DNA from: Alkaliphilus peptidifermentans DSM 18978
GTDB taxonomy: Bacteria > Bacillota > Clostridia > Peptostreptococcales > Natronincolaceae
Direction: 5' to 3'
NCBI RefSeq assembly: GCF_900101495.1
Contig: NZ_FMUS01000013.1
Location: forward strand, 1-64,000
DNA length: 64,000 bases
Shown here in pieces: positions 46,838 through 56,418 of this stretch. Numbering within the stretch: the stretch's first letter is position 1; every line of letters starts with the position of its first letter. The position numbers and the translations under genes were made by a program. The notes under the pieces were generated by a model. It was not told the DNA's origin. It ran no database searches and saw only the letters and a program-made list of their open reading frames with translations.

Positions 46838-46874
46838 AAAAATCCTCTTCTCTTTGAGAAGGGGATTTTTTTTT
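46838..46874 (+). terminator. Second, stronger terminator between the riboswitch and metN
   Basis: AAATCCTCTTCTC pairs with GAGAAGGGGATTT around TTT, followed by eight T. Its left arm (46842-46852) can also pair, with one bulge, with 46797-46806, the 3' strand of the riboswitch closing stem, so it may be part of the switch. Confidence 0.85.
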
Positions 46875-46924
46875 AATGAATTAATAAATTCTAATATATT
46901 TGATTTTATGAAGGAGGGATTGAA

Positions 46925-47989
46925 ATGATTTTACTAGATAACCTATCAAAAACCTATGAAAGTAAAAAAGTATCGGTGGGGGCATTAAAGAATGTAACAT
47001 TAAAAATAGAGAAAGGAGATATGTTTGGAATAATCGGCTATAGTGGTGCTGGTAAAAGCACATTAATTAGATGTATAAATCTTTTGGAAAGACCAGATTC
47101 GGGGAAGGTTGTTATAAATGATATTGATATTACAGCCCTTTCTCCTAAGAGTCTAAGAAAGCAAAGAGAAAAAATTGGGATGATATTTCAACATTTTAAC
47201 TTAATGAATAGAAGAAATGTATTTGATAATGTTGCATACCCTCTTAAAGGGAAAGGATTAAACAAAGTACAGATTGAAGAAAAAGTTATAAAGCTTTTAG
47301 AGTTGGTTGGAATAAAAGATAAGGTTTATTCCTATCCTTCACAGCTTAGTGGCGGTCAAAAACAAAGAGTTGCTATAGCCAGAGCTCTTGCCAACGATCC
47401 AGAGGTGCTGCTTTGTGATGAAGCTACATCTGCACTTGATCCCCAGAATACTAGAGCAATTTTAAATCTATTAAAAGACATTAACCAAAAACTCAATTTA
47501 ACCGTAGTCATTATTACCCATCAAATGGAGGTAGTTAAAGAGGTATGTAATAGAGTTGCAGTTATGGAGAATGGGGAAGTAGTAGAAAAAGGCAGTATAT
47601 TAGATATATTCTCCAATCCTAAAAGGGGGATTACCAAAGAATTTGTTGCCAATACAATGGGCTATGATAATTTAGAGGATGTGATAAATCAAGGATTTTT
47701 AAAGAATTCTTCTAGTTATGAGCTAACTGTTAAAATTTCTTTTGTAGGCCAGGCTGCAGGGCAGGCCTTTATATCAAAAATATCAATTGATTATGGAATC
47801 TTAGCAAATATATTGTTTGGCAGCATAGAAAGCCTTCAGGGTGTATCCTTTGGAAGTTTGATAGTGAGCTTCAGCGGCAATTCTGCAAAAATACATGAGG
47901 CTATTGAATTTCTAGAGGAAAATAATATCAAGGTGGAGGTGCTAAAAGAAAATGGAATTATTAAATCAAATAATGCCCAATGTAGTTGA
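46925..47989 (+). CDS. metN: MetN, methionine ABC transporter ATPase
   Basis: 354 residues. Walker A GYSGAGKST (about 37-45), signature LSGGQKQRVAIARAL, Walker B LLCDEATSALD, and a C-terminal NIL domain (about 265-345) that senses methionine. AAGGAGGG precedes the ATG. It powers the MetNI importer. metI overlaps its last 38 bases. Confidence 0.96.
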   Translation: MILLDNLSKTYESKKVSVGALKNVTLKIEKGDMFGIIGYSGAGKSTLIRCINLLERPDSGKVVINDIDITALSPKSLRKQREKIGMIFQHFNLMNRRNVFDNVAYPLKGKGLNKVQIEEKVIKLLELVGIKDKVYSYPSQLSGGQKQRVAIARALANDPEVLLCDEATSALDPQNTRAILNLLKDINQKLNLTVVIITHQMEVVKEVCNRVAVMENGEVVEKGSILDIFSNPKRGITKEFVANTMGYDNLEDVINQGFLKNSSSYELTVKISFVGQAAGQAFISKISIDYGILANILFGSIESLQGVSFGSLIVSFSGNSAKIHEAIEFLEENNIKVEVLKENGIIKSNNAQCS

Positions 47990-48629
47990 TCTATTTCCAG
48001 ATCTGATGAAGGCATTGAAGGACACATTATTGATGGTGCTCATATCAGGAACAATTGCTTCAGCTATTGGAATACCATTAGGAATAACCTTAGTGGTTAC
48101 TAGAGAAGGTAATCTTTTAGAAAACAAATTAATATATTTCATTTTAGGGAAGTTTGTAAATGTATTCAGAGCTTTACCCTTTGTAATTCTATTAACAGCA
48201 ATAATACCTATAACAAGATTTATTGCCGGCACCACCATTGGGCTTAAGGGAGCAGTTGTACCATTGATATTCGCCGCTACACCCTTTGTTGCAAGACAAG
48301 TTGAATCAGCATTACTTGAAATTGACCCTGGTGTTATAGAGGCTGCAAAAGCAATGGGATCAAGTCCCCTTGAAATTATCTATAGAGTGCTTTTAATTGA
48401 AGGCTTACCAGGAATAGTATATGCCTTAACAATAACAATTGTCAGCTTAATAGGCTTCTCAGCAGTGGCAGGTACCGTAGGAGGAGGTGGACTAGGAGAT
48501 TTCGCAATTCGATATGGTTATCAATATTTTAGGACAGATATTATGATTGTAACAACTATACTATTACTACTAATTGTAAATATAGTACAAAGCCTTGGTG
48601 AATACCTATTAAAGAGACTAAGTCATTAA
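47952..48629 (+). CDS. metI: MetI, methionine ABC transporter permease
   Basis: 225 residues with five membrane helices and the EAA loop (EAAKAMGSSPLEIIYRVLL). It forms the channel of the methionine importer with MetN. The start overlaps metN by 38 bases, which suggests translational coupling; GGAGGTG lies about ten bases upstream. Confidence 0.95.
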   Translation: MELLNQIMPNVVDLFPDLMKALKDTLLMVLISGTIASAIGIPLGITLVVTREGNLLENKLIYFILGKFVNVFRALPFVILLTAIIPITRFIAGTTIGLKGAVVPLIFAATPFVARQVESALLEIDPGVIEAAKAMGSSPLEIIYRVLLIEGLPGIVYALTITIVSLIGFSAVAGTVGGGGLGDFAIRYGYQYFRTDIMIVTTILLLLIVNIVQSLGEYLLKRLSH

Positions 48630-48775
48630 TCAATTTTGGTGAAGAATAAATTCACAAACATTATAAGAAATCATATTACAAGAAGTAGGAATAGAATTGA
48701 TGTAACAAGCTATTGCATCTAAGCTTTAATGATTTAAATAAATAATACATTAAAACAATAAAGGGAGAGGATAAA

Positions 48776-49579
48776 ATGAAAAGAATATGTTTAGTTTTAA
48801 CAGTAATATTATTAGTATTTACAGTAATCGGTTGTGGTGCTAAGCCTACAACCAGCGGTGAGTCATCATTAAAGATTGGAGTAACAGGTGGGCCCCATGA
48901 GCAGGTTGCTAAGAAGGTTCAGGAGTTAGCGGCTGAGGAGGGTTTATCAATTGAGCTTGTTGTATTTAATGAATATATACAGCCCAACATTCAACTATTT
49001 GAAAAGCAATTAGATGTAAATATATTTCAACATGAACCATATTTGATCCAATTTAATGCAGACAGAAATATGGATTTAATAACAATAGCACCAACGGTGA
49101 ACTTTCCAATGGGTATTTACTCGAATAAAATTTCTTCACCTACAGAATTACAAAATGGTGATAAAGTTGCTGTTCCTAATGATGCCACAAATCAAGCTAG
49201 AGCTTTAATTTTACTTGAAACTTCAGGTGTGATTAAATTAAAAGAAGGAATTGGTACAGCTGCAACGGTAAGGGATATAGTAGACAATCCTAAAGAATTA
49301 AAGATTGTTGAATTGGAGGCACCAATGCTGATTCGTGCCTTACCAGATGTTGCAGTTGGAGTTATTAATACAAACTTTATTATTGAAGCAGGTATGAACC
49401 CTGTAAGAGATTCTATCTTCATAGAAGACAAAAATTCTCCCTGGGTAAACTATATTGTCACCAGACCAGAGCTTAAGGAGGATGAAAGAATCAAAAAATT
49501 AGTGGAAGTATATCATTCAGATGAAGTAAGAAGGTTTATAGAAAACACCTTTCAAGGCTCAATAGTTCCAGCTTTTTAG
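48776..49579 (+). CDS. metQ: MetQ, methionine-binding lipoprotein
   Basis: 267 residues: lipobox signal (TVIGC, C20), then a NlpA/MetQ domain (LKIGVTGGPHEQVAKKV; LDVNIFQHEPYLIQFN). It captures methionine or its analogues and delivers them to MetNI. GGGAGAGG precedes the ATG, 146 bases after metI. The larA-like gene starts 12 bases after its stop. Confidence 0.95.
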   Translation: MKRICLVLTVILLVFTVIGCGAKPTTSGESSLKIGVTGGPHEQVAKKVQELAAEEGLSIELVVFNEYIQPNIQLFEKQLDVNIFQHEPYLIQFNADRNMDLITIAPTVNFPMGIYSNKISSPTELQNGDKVAVPNDATNQARALILLETSGVIKLKEGIGTAATVRDIVDNPKELKIVELEAPMLIRALPDVAVGVINTNFIIEAGMNPVRDSIFIEDKNSPWVNYIVTRPELKEDERIKKLVEVYHSDEVRRFIENTFQGSIVPAF

Positions 49580-49591
49580 GAGGTGAGAAGT

Positions 49592-50875
49592 TTGACAATA
49601 TACAAATTTAAGTATGGAAAAACAGAATTGCAAGCCGCTATAGATGAAGGGGCCATTATTGATAACCTTATTCCAAAGAATAGTGTTCCAATTCCAGATA
49701 TTCAAAAAGAGGTTTTAAAAGTAATAGAAAATCCAATAGGGGCACCACCACTTAAGGAAATTATAACATCAGGAGAAAGGGTAGTAATTATAGTAAGTGA
49801 TATTACAAGGCTTTGGATTAAAACAAACAAATTTCTCAAATATATAGTAAATTATTTAAATAGTATTGGTGTATCCGATGATGATGTCAATATTTTGATA
49901 GCTCTAGGCTCCCACAGACCCTCCAGTGAAGTTGAAAAGGAATCAATTGTAGGAACAGAAGTCTATAATAGAATTAAAGTATATGATCATGATTGCTTTA
50001 GCCCAGAAGAGCTTAGTTATTTAGGAAATTCCAGCTTTAATACTCCAATTTATATTAATAAGAAGATTATTGAGGCCGATAGGGTGATTCTAACAGGTGG
50101 TATTGTATTTCATTTGTTTGCTGGATTCGGCGGTGGTGCAAAAAGCATTGTACCTGGCGTAGCAGGACTAGAGACAATCCAATATAATCATCGTCTTACC
50201 TTTAACGAAGGTCATGGAACTGGTTTAAATTTAGATGCGTGTTCAAATAAAGTGTATGGCAATCCAATGAGGGAGGATATCACAGATATCTGTAGAAAAA
50301 TAAACCCAGACTTCCTTATTAATTCTGTATTAGATACAGATGGTAACTTTCTAAAATTTGTTGCTGGAGATTTTGAAAAAGCATGGCTTGAAGGCTGTGA
50401 AGTCATCCGAAATATCTATGGAATAAGTATAGAAAATAAAGCAGATATCATTATTGCTTCCGCTGGTGGCTATCCAAAGGACATCAATCTCTATCAGACT
50501 ATTAAAACAATGGATAACTGCCTTTATGGAGGTAAAGATAATAGTGTTATAATTTTAATGTCAGAATGCAGTGAAGGATTAGGGGCAGCAGAGTTTCTAC
50601 AATGGTTTAAATATAAAACCCTTGAGGAAATGGAAAGAGCATTAAAGAAGAATTTTACTGTTCCTGGCTATGCTGCCTATAAAGCTGCCTATACCGGTGT
50701 TTATAGAAAACTGATACTAATATCATCATTACCGAAGGAAGAGGTTCAACAGTTAGGCTTTATTCCAGTAAACTCGCTGGAGGATGCCCTGGAGCTGGCA
50801 TATCAATTAAGTCCAGTAGACCCTAAAATAACCCTCATGCCATATGGAGGCAATACACTTCCGATATTAAAATAA
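49592..50875 (+). CDS. LarA-type nickel-pincer racemase/epimerase homologue
   Basis: 427 residues from TTG 49592, chosen for AGGAGG seven bases before it. With this start the four key residues fall at the same numbers as in Lactobacillus plantarum LarA: H108 (GSHRPS), H174 (VFHLFAG), K184 (GGAKSIVPG, the residue that binds the NPN cofactor) and H200 (YNHRLT). LarA racemises lactate; homologues act on other 2-hydroxyacids. Its place with metNIQ hints at a methionine-related hydroxyacid (inference). larB, larC and larE are not in the window. Confidence 0.88.
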   Translation: MTIYKFKYGKTELQAAIDEGAIIDNLIPKNSVPIPDIQKEVLKVIENPIGAPPLKEIITSGERVVIIVSDITRLWIKTNKFLKYIVNYLNSIGVSDDDVNILIALGSHRPSSEVEKESIVGTEVYNRIKVYDHDCFSPEELSYLGNSSFNTPIYINKKIIEADRVILTGGIVFHLFAGFGGGAKSIVPGVAGLETIQYNHRLTFNEGHGTGLNLDACSNKVYGNPMREDITDICRKINPDFLINSVLDTDGNFLKFVAGDFEKAWLEGCEVIRNIYGISIENKADIIIASAGGYPKDINLYQTIKTMDNCLYGGKDNSVIILMSECSEGLGAAEFLQWFKYKTLEEMERALKKNFTVPGYAAYKAAYTGVYRKLILISSLPKEEVQQLGFIPVNSLEDALELAYQLSPVDPKITLMPYGGNTLPILK

Positions 50876-50889
50876 ACAGACAATTTAAA

Positions 50890-51120
50890 AACGGCTTCAA
50901 GCAGGTGTTTGATGGGTGACTTCCATAGATAGTAGATACCTATAGAAACTGGAATCGTAGATAGAGTCGCCAATAAGTAAATATAACAAGCTGCATTATA
51001 TGCGGCTTTTTATATTTAATAGGAAAGTCCTACTTTCCTATTAAGTTCGAGGTTGTTAAGGGGGCGTTCCACCTTATGATCAATTAAGAGGATACAGCGA
51101 AGTGTCCTAAGAAACTCAAT
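50890..51120 (+). other. Hairpin-rich intergenic region between larA and araR
   Basis: GGTGACT (50915-50921) pairs with AGTCGCC (50965-50971), enclosing TTCCA/TGGAA and ATAG/CTAT. A terminator AAGCTGCA/TGCGGCTT with T run follows (50988-51013). Then come AATAGGAAAG/CTTTCCTATT (about 51020-51045) and GGATAC/GTGTCC (about 51091-51108). No ORF is convincing. It may be a structured 3' end plus an unknown RNA. Confidence 0.5.
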
Positions 51121-51271
51121 TATAGTGATTGAAAAAATACTCAATTCTTAGAGGGAAATGGAAACTGTATAGAGAATAGTACAAAATATATCCCACTAGT
51201 CATTTATCTATGGACCATTGAAATAACTTATCTAGAATAGAAAATCAATAAATTGAAAAATTCAGTAAATT

Positions 51272-51318
51272 TTGACTTTACACCAACATGTACGCATGAT
51301 ATCATTGAGTTGTACATA
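51272..51318 (+). promoter_or_regulatory. araR promoter with operator-like palindrome
   Basis: TTGACT (51272-51277) is followed by the imperfect palindrome CATGTACGCATG (51287-51298) where the spacer and -10 would be, and TTGTACA follows near 51310. This layout fits autorepression by AraR. The -10 element itself is weak. Confidence 0.5.
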
Positions 51319-51332
51319 TAAGGAGAGTGGCT

Positions 51333-52436
51333 ATGAATAATTTAAGCATGGATAATTTAAACGAACCAAAATACAAGAAATTGATAGATTATATAATAGA
51401 GTACATAAAAAATGGTGATTTAAAGCCTAATGACAAGATTTTTTCTGAGCTTGAGCTAATGGATAGATTTAATATAAGCAGGCATACTGTTAGAAAAGCC
51501 TTTGACCGATTGGTTAATGAAGGCTGGTTGTATAAGGTACAGGGAAAGGGTACCTTTGTCTCCTATCCGTCTGCCAATTTAAAACGAGATGGAAAATTAA
51601 TTGCAGTTGTCACAACATATTTAGGAGATTATATTTTCCCTGAGATCATTGAAGGCATTGAGAATGTCCTTACACAAAAAGGGTATAGCATTATTTTAGG
51701 TAACACTGATAATAAAATTGAGAAGGAACGGGTGGTTCTTAAAAATCTTTTGTCCAATAACCTCTGTGGGTTAATTACTGAACCCACAAAAAGCGTTTTT
51801 TCTAATCCCAATAATGATATATACCAGCAATTTATTAATAGAGGAATTCCAATAATGTTTATAAATGGCCATTACAATGACTTTAAATCCTCATATATTA
51901 TCGAAGATGATATTCATGCTGGTTATATTGCAACAAAACACTTAGTACTTGAAGGTCACGAAAGAATAGGAGGCATTTTTAAAAGTGATGATATGCAGGG
52001 ACATCGGCGTTATCAAGGCTTTGTTAAGTGTCTTAGGGAATATAATATAGAAATTCCCGAGAAGGGTGTTATCTGGTATAGTACAGAAGACAGAGATGAT
52101 TTTTTCAATGATAAGGATTATATTAACATTTTATTAAGAAGGCTGAATAATTGTAGTGCAGTTGTGTGCTATAATGACCAAATTGCAGTAAGGATATTAG
52201 ATATATTGAAAAACAATGGACTTAGGGTTCCTGATGATTATTCTATTGTAAGTTTTGATAACTCCAACATTGCCCAGACTGCAGAGGTGAAATTAACAAC
52301 AGTAGCCCATCCTAAAGCAGTTATGGGTGAAAGGGCGGCAAATGCTCTTTTAGAAATAATTGATGACAAAAGCTTGTTGATTCAAGAGAAAATGGAACCA
52401 AAATTGGTAATTAGAGAGTCAACAAAAAAAGTATAA
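51333..52436 (+). CDS. araR: AraR-type arabinose repressor (GntR N-domain, LacI-type C-domain)
   Basis: 367 residues from ATG 51333, seven bases after AAGGAG; GTG 51327 is in frame but overlaps that site. GntR winged helix (about 15-82; SELELMDRFNISRHTVRKAF), then a LacI-like sugar-binding domain (about 90-365). AraR represses arabinose genes until L-arabinose binds. It precedes araA by 120 bases containing two palindromes. Confidence 0.9.
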   Translation: MNNLSMDNLNEPKYKKLIDYIIEYIKNGDLKPNDKIFSELELMDRFNISRHTVRKAFDRLVNEGWLYKVQGKGTFVSYPSANLKRDGKLIAVVTTYLGDYIFPEIIEGIENVLTQKGYSIILGNTDNKIEKERVVLKNLLSNNLCGLITEPTKSVFSNPNNDIYQQFINRGIPIMFINGHYNDFKSSYIIEDDIHAGYIATKHLVLEGHERIGGIFKSDDMQGHRRYQGFVKCLREYNIEIPEKGVIWYSTEDRDDFFNDKDYINILLRRLNNCSAVVCYNDQIAVRILDILKNNGLRVPDDYSIVSFDNSNIAQTAEVKLTTVAHPKAVMGERAANALLEIIDDKSLLIQEKMEPKLVIRESTKKV

Positions 52437-52449
52437 AAAATTTGCCCCA

Positions 52450-52465
52450 ACATGTACGTACAAAT
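52450..52465 (+). promoter_or_regulatory. AraR-like operator upstream of araA
   Basis: ACATGTACGTACAAAT has the core GTACGTAC of the known AraR site (ATTTGTACGTACAAAT type). It lies between araR and araA, about 90 bases before the araA start. Confidence 0.7.
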
Positions 52466-52480
52466 TTAGAGAAACACAGA

Positions 52481-52498
52481 AACATATGCGCATATGTT
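52481..52498 (+). promoter_or_regulatory. 18-base perfect palindrome upstream of araA
   Basis: AACATATGCGCATATGTT, perfectly self-complementary, about 60 bases before the araA start and 16 bases after the AraR-like site. Probably a second operator, of AraR or another regulator. Confidence 0.6.
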
Positions 52499-52556
52499 GC
52501 ATTTTATTCATAATTCTTTTTAAAAATTTTATTATTATGGGGAGGTATAAAGAACA

Positions 52557-53945
52557 ATGAAGCATGGGAAACCTCAAATTGGATTACTGGGAATTATGCA
52601 GGAACTGTACGATGACATGATTCCAGGAATTACAAAGCATCAAGAAAACTATGCAAGAGAAATTGTAAAGGAATTTTCCGATGAAGTTGAGTTGATTTTT
52701 CCAAGAGCTGCCAGGAATAGACAGGATATTGAGGAAATTGTTAAAAAGTTTAATTCTGATGATTTAGATGGAATTATGATTGTTATGCTTACCTATGGAC
52801 CAGGACAAAGAATTGTAAGAGCACTGCAAATGAACAAGCTACCAATATTATTGGCAAATACCCAACCAGTACCGTCAGTTACTGATGAATGGAATATGGA
52901 TGACCTTACATACAATCAAGGTATTCATGGAGCTCAAGATACAGCAAATGCAATTTTAAGAACCTACAAAAGGACTTGTCCAATTGTATCGGGAGATTGG
53001 CGCTCTGAAAAATTTAAATACTATATTGTAGATTGGGCGAAGGCAGCACAAACTGCCAGTGAGTTAAAGAAAATGAAGGTTGCTATTTTTGGAAGAATGG
53101 AAGGTATGGGCGATATTACCACCGATGACTCAGCATTTTTAAGAAAAATAGGGCCTCAGGTTTGTTATGAAGACATTGGTCAGATTTACAGAAATATGGA
53201 AAATATTTCGCAGCAGGAAATAGATAAACAAATAGAAGTTGATTATCAAAATTTTATAATTGATCCTAAATTAAAAAAGGAAAATCATGAATACGCTGTT
53301 AGACTACAATTAGGCTTTAAAAAATTAATGCTGGAAAAAGGGTATAGTGGTTTCACAGCCTATTTCAATGTTTTTAAAGGAGATGGGCGATTTAAACAAA
53401 TACCTATGCTGGCAGCATCTAACCTTATGGCTGAAGGCTATGGTTATGCAGCAGAAGGTGATAGCATCACTTGCTCTCTGGTGGCGGCTGGCCATGTACT
53501 GGAAGAAAATGCACATTTTACTGAAATGTACGCCATGGACTTTGAAAAAGACTCCATGCTAATGAGTCATATGGGAGAAGGCAATTGGAAAATAGCAAAA
53601 AAAGTTGAATTAAGAGATAGAGAATTAGGCATTGGCAATCTGGATAATCCTCCAACTACAGTGTTTATGGCTAAACCTGGTGATGCAACCTTAGTTTCTC
53701 TGGTACCTCTATGGGGAGAAAAATATAGATTAGTTATATCCTACGGTGAAATCTTAGAAACAATGGAAGTACCATTTATTGAAATGCCATATTTCCATTT
53801 CAAGCCATCTACAGGTGTCTATGAATGTAATGATAATTGGTTAAGAAATGGTGGAACACATCATCAAGTATTACACCTTGGCGATTTAAGAAGAAGATGG
53901 AAGTTCTTATGTGAGATCCTGGATATTGAGTATGTTGAAGTATAG
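52557..53945 (+). CDS. araA: L-arabinose isomerase family protein
   Basis: 462 residues. It is not close to classical Bacillus AraA but shows the L-fucose/L-arabinose isomerase layout (MIVMLTYGPGQRIVRALQ; FGRMEGMGDITTDDSAF; NWLRNGGTHHQVLHLGDLRR with the metal His). The next two genes complete L-arabinose breakdown to xylulose 5-phosphate, so arabinose isomerase is the best reading. GGGGAGG is 11 bases from the ATG. Confidence 0.82.
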   Translation: MKHGKPQIGLLGIMQELYDDMIPGITKHQENYAREIVKEFSDEVELIFPRAARNRQDIEEIVKKFNSDDLDGIMIVMLTYGPGQRIVRALQMNKLPILLANTQPVPSVTDEWNMDDLTYNQGIHGAQDTANAILRTYKRTCPIVSGDWRSEKFKYYIVDWAKAAQTASELKKMKVAIFGRMEGMGDITTDDSAFLRKIGPQVCYEDIGQIYRNMENISQQEIDKQIEVDYQNFIIDPKLKKENHEYAVRLQLGFKKLMLEKGYSGFTAYFNVFKGDGRFKQIPMLAASNLMAEGYGYAAEGDSITCSLVAAGHVLEENAHFTEMYAMDFEKDSMLMSHMGEGNWKIAKKVELRDRELGIGNLDNPPTTVFMAKPGDATLVSLVPLWGEKYRLVISYGEILETMEVPFIEMPYFHFKPSTGVYECNDNWLRNGGTHHQVLHLGDLRRRWKFLCEILDIEYVEV

Positions 53946-53972
53946 ATTTACTATGAGGGAGAGTGATAATTG

Positions 53973-55640
53973 ATGAGTAAATATACCATTGGCGTTGATT
54001 ATGGAACCCAATCAGGGAGGGCAGTACTTGTAAATATAGAAAATGGTGAAATCTTAGCCAGTTCTGTTCATTCCTATCCCTATGGAGTTATTGATGAAAA
54101 GCTACCAGGAACTGATATAAAATTAGAACATGATTGGGCCCTGCAAAATCCGGATGACTATATAGAAGTGCTGGAAAAAACCATACCTTCCATATTAAGT
54201 CAAACAGGAGTTGACGTCAATGATATCATTGGACTTGGAATCGATTTTACAGCCTGTACAATGATGCCTGTTACGGAGGATGGAAGGGTGCTATGTCAGC
54301 TGGAGGAGTTCAAAACTAATCCCCATGCATGGATAAAGCTATGGAAGCATCACGCAGCTCAAGATGAAGCTGATAAGGTTAATGCAATAGCATCTGAAAG
54401 AGGAGAAGAATTTCTAAAAAGATATGGCGGAAAGATTTCCTCAGAATGGTTAATACCAAAAATTTGGCAGATATTAGATGAAGCTCCTGAAATATATGAA
54501 AAGGCCCATATCTTTATGGAGGCCACCGATTGGGTAACGATGCAGCTTACAGGCAACCTTGTAAGAAACAGCTGTACAGCTGGTTATAAGGCTATTTGGC
54601 ATAAGCAAAAGGGATTCCCAGAGCCTGCTTACTTTAAGGCATTAGATCCTGCATTAGAAAACCTGGTTGAAGAAAAATTAAAGGGCGAAATAAAGCCAAT
54701 AGGCACTAAAGCAGGAACATTGACTGAAGCCATGGCAACAAAATTAGGATTAAATACCGATGTCTGGGTTTCAGTAGGAAATGTCGATGCCCATGTATCT
54801 GCACCAGCAGTTAATGTTGTTGATCCTGGCAAAATGCTTATGATTATGGGAACATCCACCTGTGATATTCTACTGGGTGAAGAAGAAAAAATTGTTGATG
54901 GTATGTGTGGTGTTGTAGAGGATGGCGCTGTGGCAGGCTATTATGCCTTCGAAGCTGGTCAATCGGCAGTTGGAGATATATTTGAATGGTTTATAATAAA
55001 CTGCGTGCCTAGCCATTATGTAGAAGATGCTAAAAAAAGAGACATAAGCATTCATCAATTACTTGAAGAAAAGGCAAGTCAGTTAAAGCCAGGGCAAAGT
55101 GGATTACTGGCATTGGATTGGTGGAATGGAAATCGTTCAGTTTTAGTAGATACAAATTTAACTGGTTTATTTCTGGGGATGACACTTTCAACAAAACCTG
55201 AGGAAATGTATCGAGCCTTAATTGAGGCAACAGCCTTTGGAAAAAGAATTATTATTGAAGGCTTTAGGGAAGCAGGGGTACCTGTTAATGAATTATACGC
55301 CTGTGGTGGGTTACCTGAAAAGAATAAAATGCTAATGCAAATCTATTCAGATGTTACCAATATGGAAATCAAATTATCTGCATCTGATCAAACACCAGCC
55401 CTTGGAGCTGCTATGTTTGGTGCAGTAGCTGCAGGAAGTGAAAATGGAGGCTATGATTCCATCGTAGAGGCAGCCAAACATATGGCAAGATTAAAGGATG
55501 AAAGCTATAAGCCAATTAAGGAAAATGCTGAAGTGTATAATCAATTATATAATGAATATAAAAAGCTCCATGACTATTTTGGTAGAGGTGAAAACAATGT
55601 CATGAAGCGACTTAAAAAGATTAAAGCTGAAAGTATTTAG
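53973..55640 (+). CDS. araB: Ribulokinase
   Basis: 555 residues of the FGGY kinase family. [15 protein letters not shown] at the N-terminus, FTACTMMPV, and the ATP-site stretch MGTSTCDI and [10 protein letters not shown] are typical of AraB. It phosphorylates L-ribulose using ATP. ATG 53973 sits one codon after a TTG; GAGGGAGAG serves both. The gene follows araA by 27 bases. Confidence 0.93.
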   Translation: MSKYTIGVDYGTQSGRAVLVNIENGEILASSVHSYPYGVIDEKLPGTDIKLEHDWALQNPDDYIEVLEKTIPSILSQTGVDVNDIIGLGIDFTACTMMPVTEDGRVLCQLEEFKTNPHAWIKLWKHHAAQDEADKVNAIASERGEEFLKRYGGKISSEWLIPKIWQILDEAPEIYEKAHIFMEATDWVTMQLTGNLVRNSCTAGYKAIWHKQKGFPEPAYFKALDPALENLVEEKLKGEIKPIGTKAGTLTEAMATKLGLNTDVWVSVGNVDAHVSAPAVNVVDPGKMLMIMGTSTCDILLGEEEKIVDGMCGVVEDGAVAGYYAFEAGQSAVGDIFEWFIINCVPSHYVEDAKKRDISIHQLLEEKASQLKPGQSGLLALDWWNGNRSVLVDTNLTGLFLGMTLSTKPEEMYRALIEATAFGKRIIIEGFREAGVPVNELYACGGLPEKNKMLMQIYSDVTNMEIKLSASDQTPALGAAMFGAVAAGSENGGYDSIVEAAKHMARLKDESYKPIKENAEVYNQLYNEYKKLHDYFGRGENNVMKRLKKIKAESI

Positions 55641-55657
55641 TTTATAGGGGGTTTTAT

Positions 55658-56356
55658 ATGCTAGATAAACTAAAAAAAGAAGTTTTAGAAGCAAACTTAG
55701 AATTGGCAAATAGAGGATTAGTTGTATATACATGGGGAAATGTAAGCGGTATAGACAGGGAAAAGGGTTTAATAGTTATTAAGCCGAGTGGCATAAATTA
55801 TGAAGATTTAACCCTGGAGAAAATGGTAGTTGTAGACCTTCAAGGGAATATTGTTGAGGGCGAATACAAGCCTTCCTCCGATACAGCCACCCATTTAGAG
55901 CTGTACAAAGCCTTTAGTGAAATTGGTGGTGTTGTCCATACCCATTCAGAATGGGCAACCAGCTATGCTCAGGCAGGCGAAGCAATAGAGCCCCTGGGCA
56001 CCACCCATGCAGATTATTTTTATAAATCAATTCCCTGTACAAGAGATATGTTATCCAGTGAGATACAAGGTGACTACGAAAGAGAAACAGGTAAAGTCAT
56101 CGTCGAAACCTTTAAGCAATTAAATCCGATGGAGGTTCCAGCAGTCCTTGTTAAGGAACATGGTCCCTTCACCTGGGGTAAGACACCTTATGATGCTGTA
56201 TATCATTCTGTAGTCTTAGAAGAAATTGCAAAAATTGCTTATAAGACAAATATAATAAAAAACCATCATTGTAAGCATAGAATGAAGGAAGAATTGTTAG
56301 ATAAACATTATTTAAGAAAGCATGGAAATAAAGCTTATTATGGTCAAGGTAAATAA
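55658..56356 (+). CDS. araD: L-ribulose-5-phosphate 4-epimerase
   Basis: 232 residues of class II aldolase fold. TWGNVSGIDREKGLIVIKPSG, the zinc His pair in HTHSEWATSYAQAG and the C-terminal HRMKEELLDKHYLRKHG fit AraD. It converts L-ribulose 5-phosphate to D-xylulose 5-phosphate. GGGGG precedes the ATG, 17 bases after araB. Confidence 0.95.
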   Translation: MLDKLKKEVLEANLELANRGLVVYTWGNVSGIDREKGLIVIKPSGINYEDLTLEKMVVVDLQGNIVEGEYKPSSDTATHLELYKAFSEIGGVVHTHSEWATSYAQAGEAIEPLGTTHADYFYKSIPCTRDMLSSEIQGDYERETGKVIVETFKQLNPMEVPAVLVKEHGPFTWGKTPYDAVYHSVVLEEIAKIAYKTNIIKNHHCKHRMKEELLDKHYLRKHGNKAYYGQGK

Positions 56357-56418
56357 GTGATTACTCTTTTTCACCTGCTGGTCATAGCTGACTAAAAAAA
56401 AGAAGGGAGGAGAGAAAC

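Noticed and set aside
53347-53562. 71-codon plus-strand ORF inside araA
   Set aside because: It is a shifted frame of a clear gene and has an unlikely composition (many Trp, Cys and Met).
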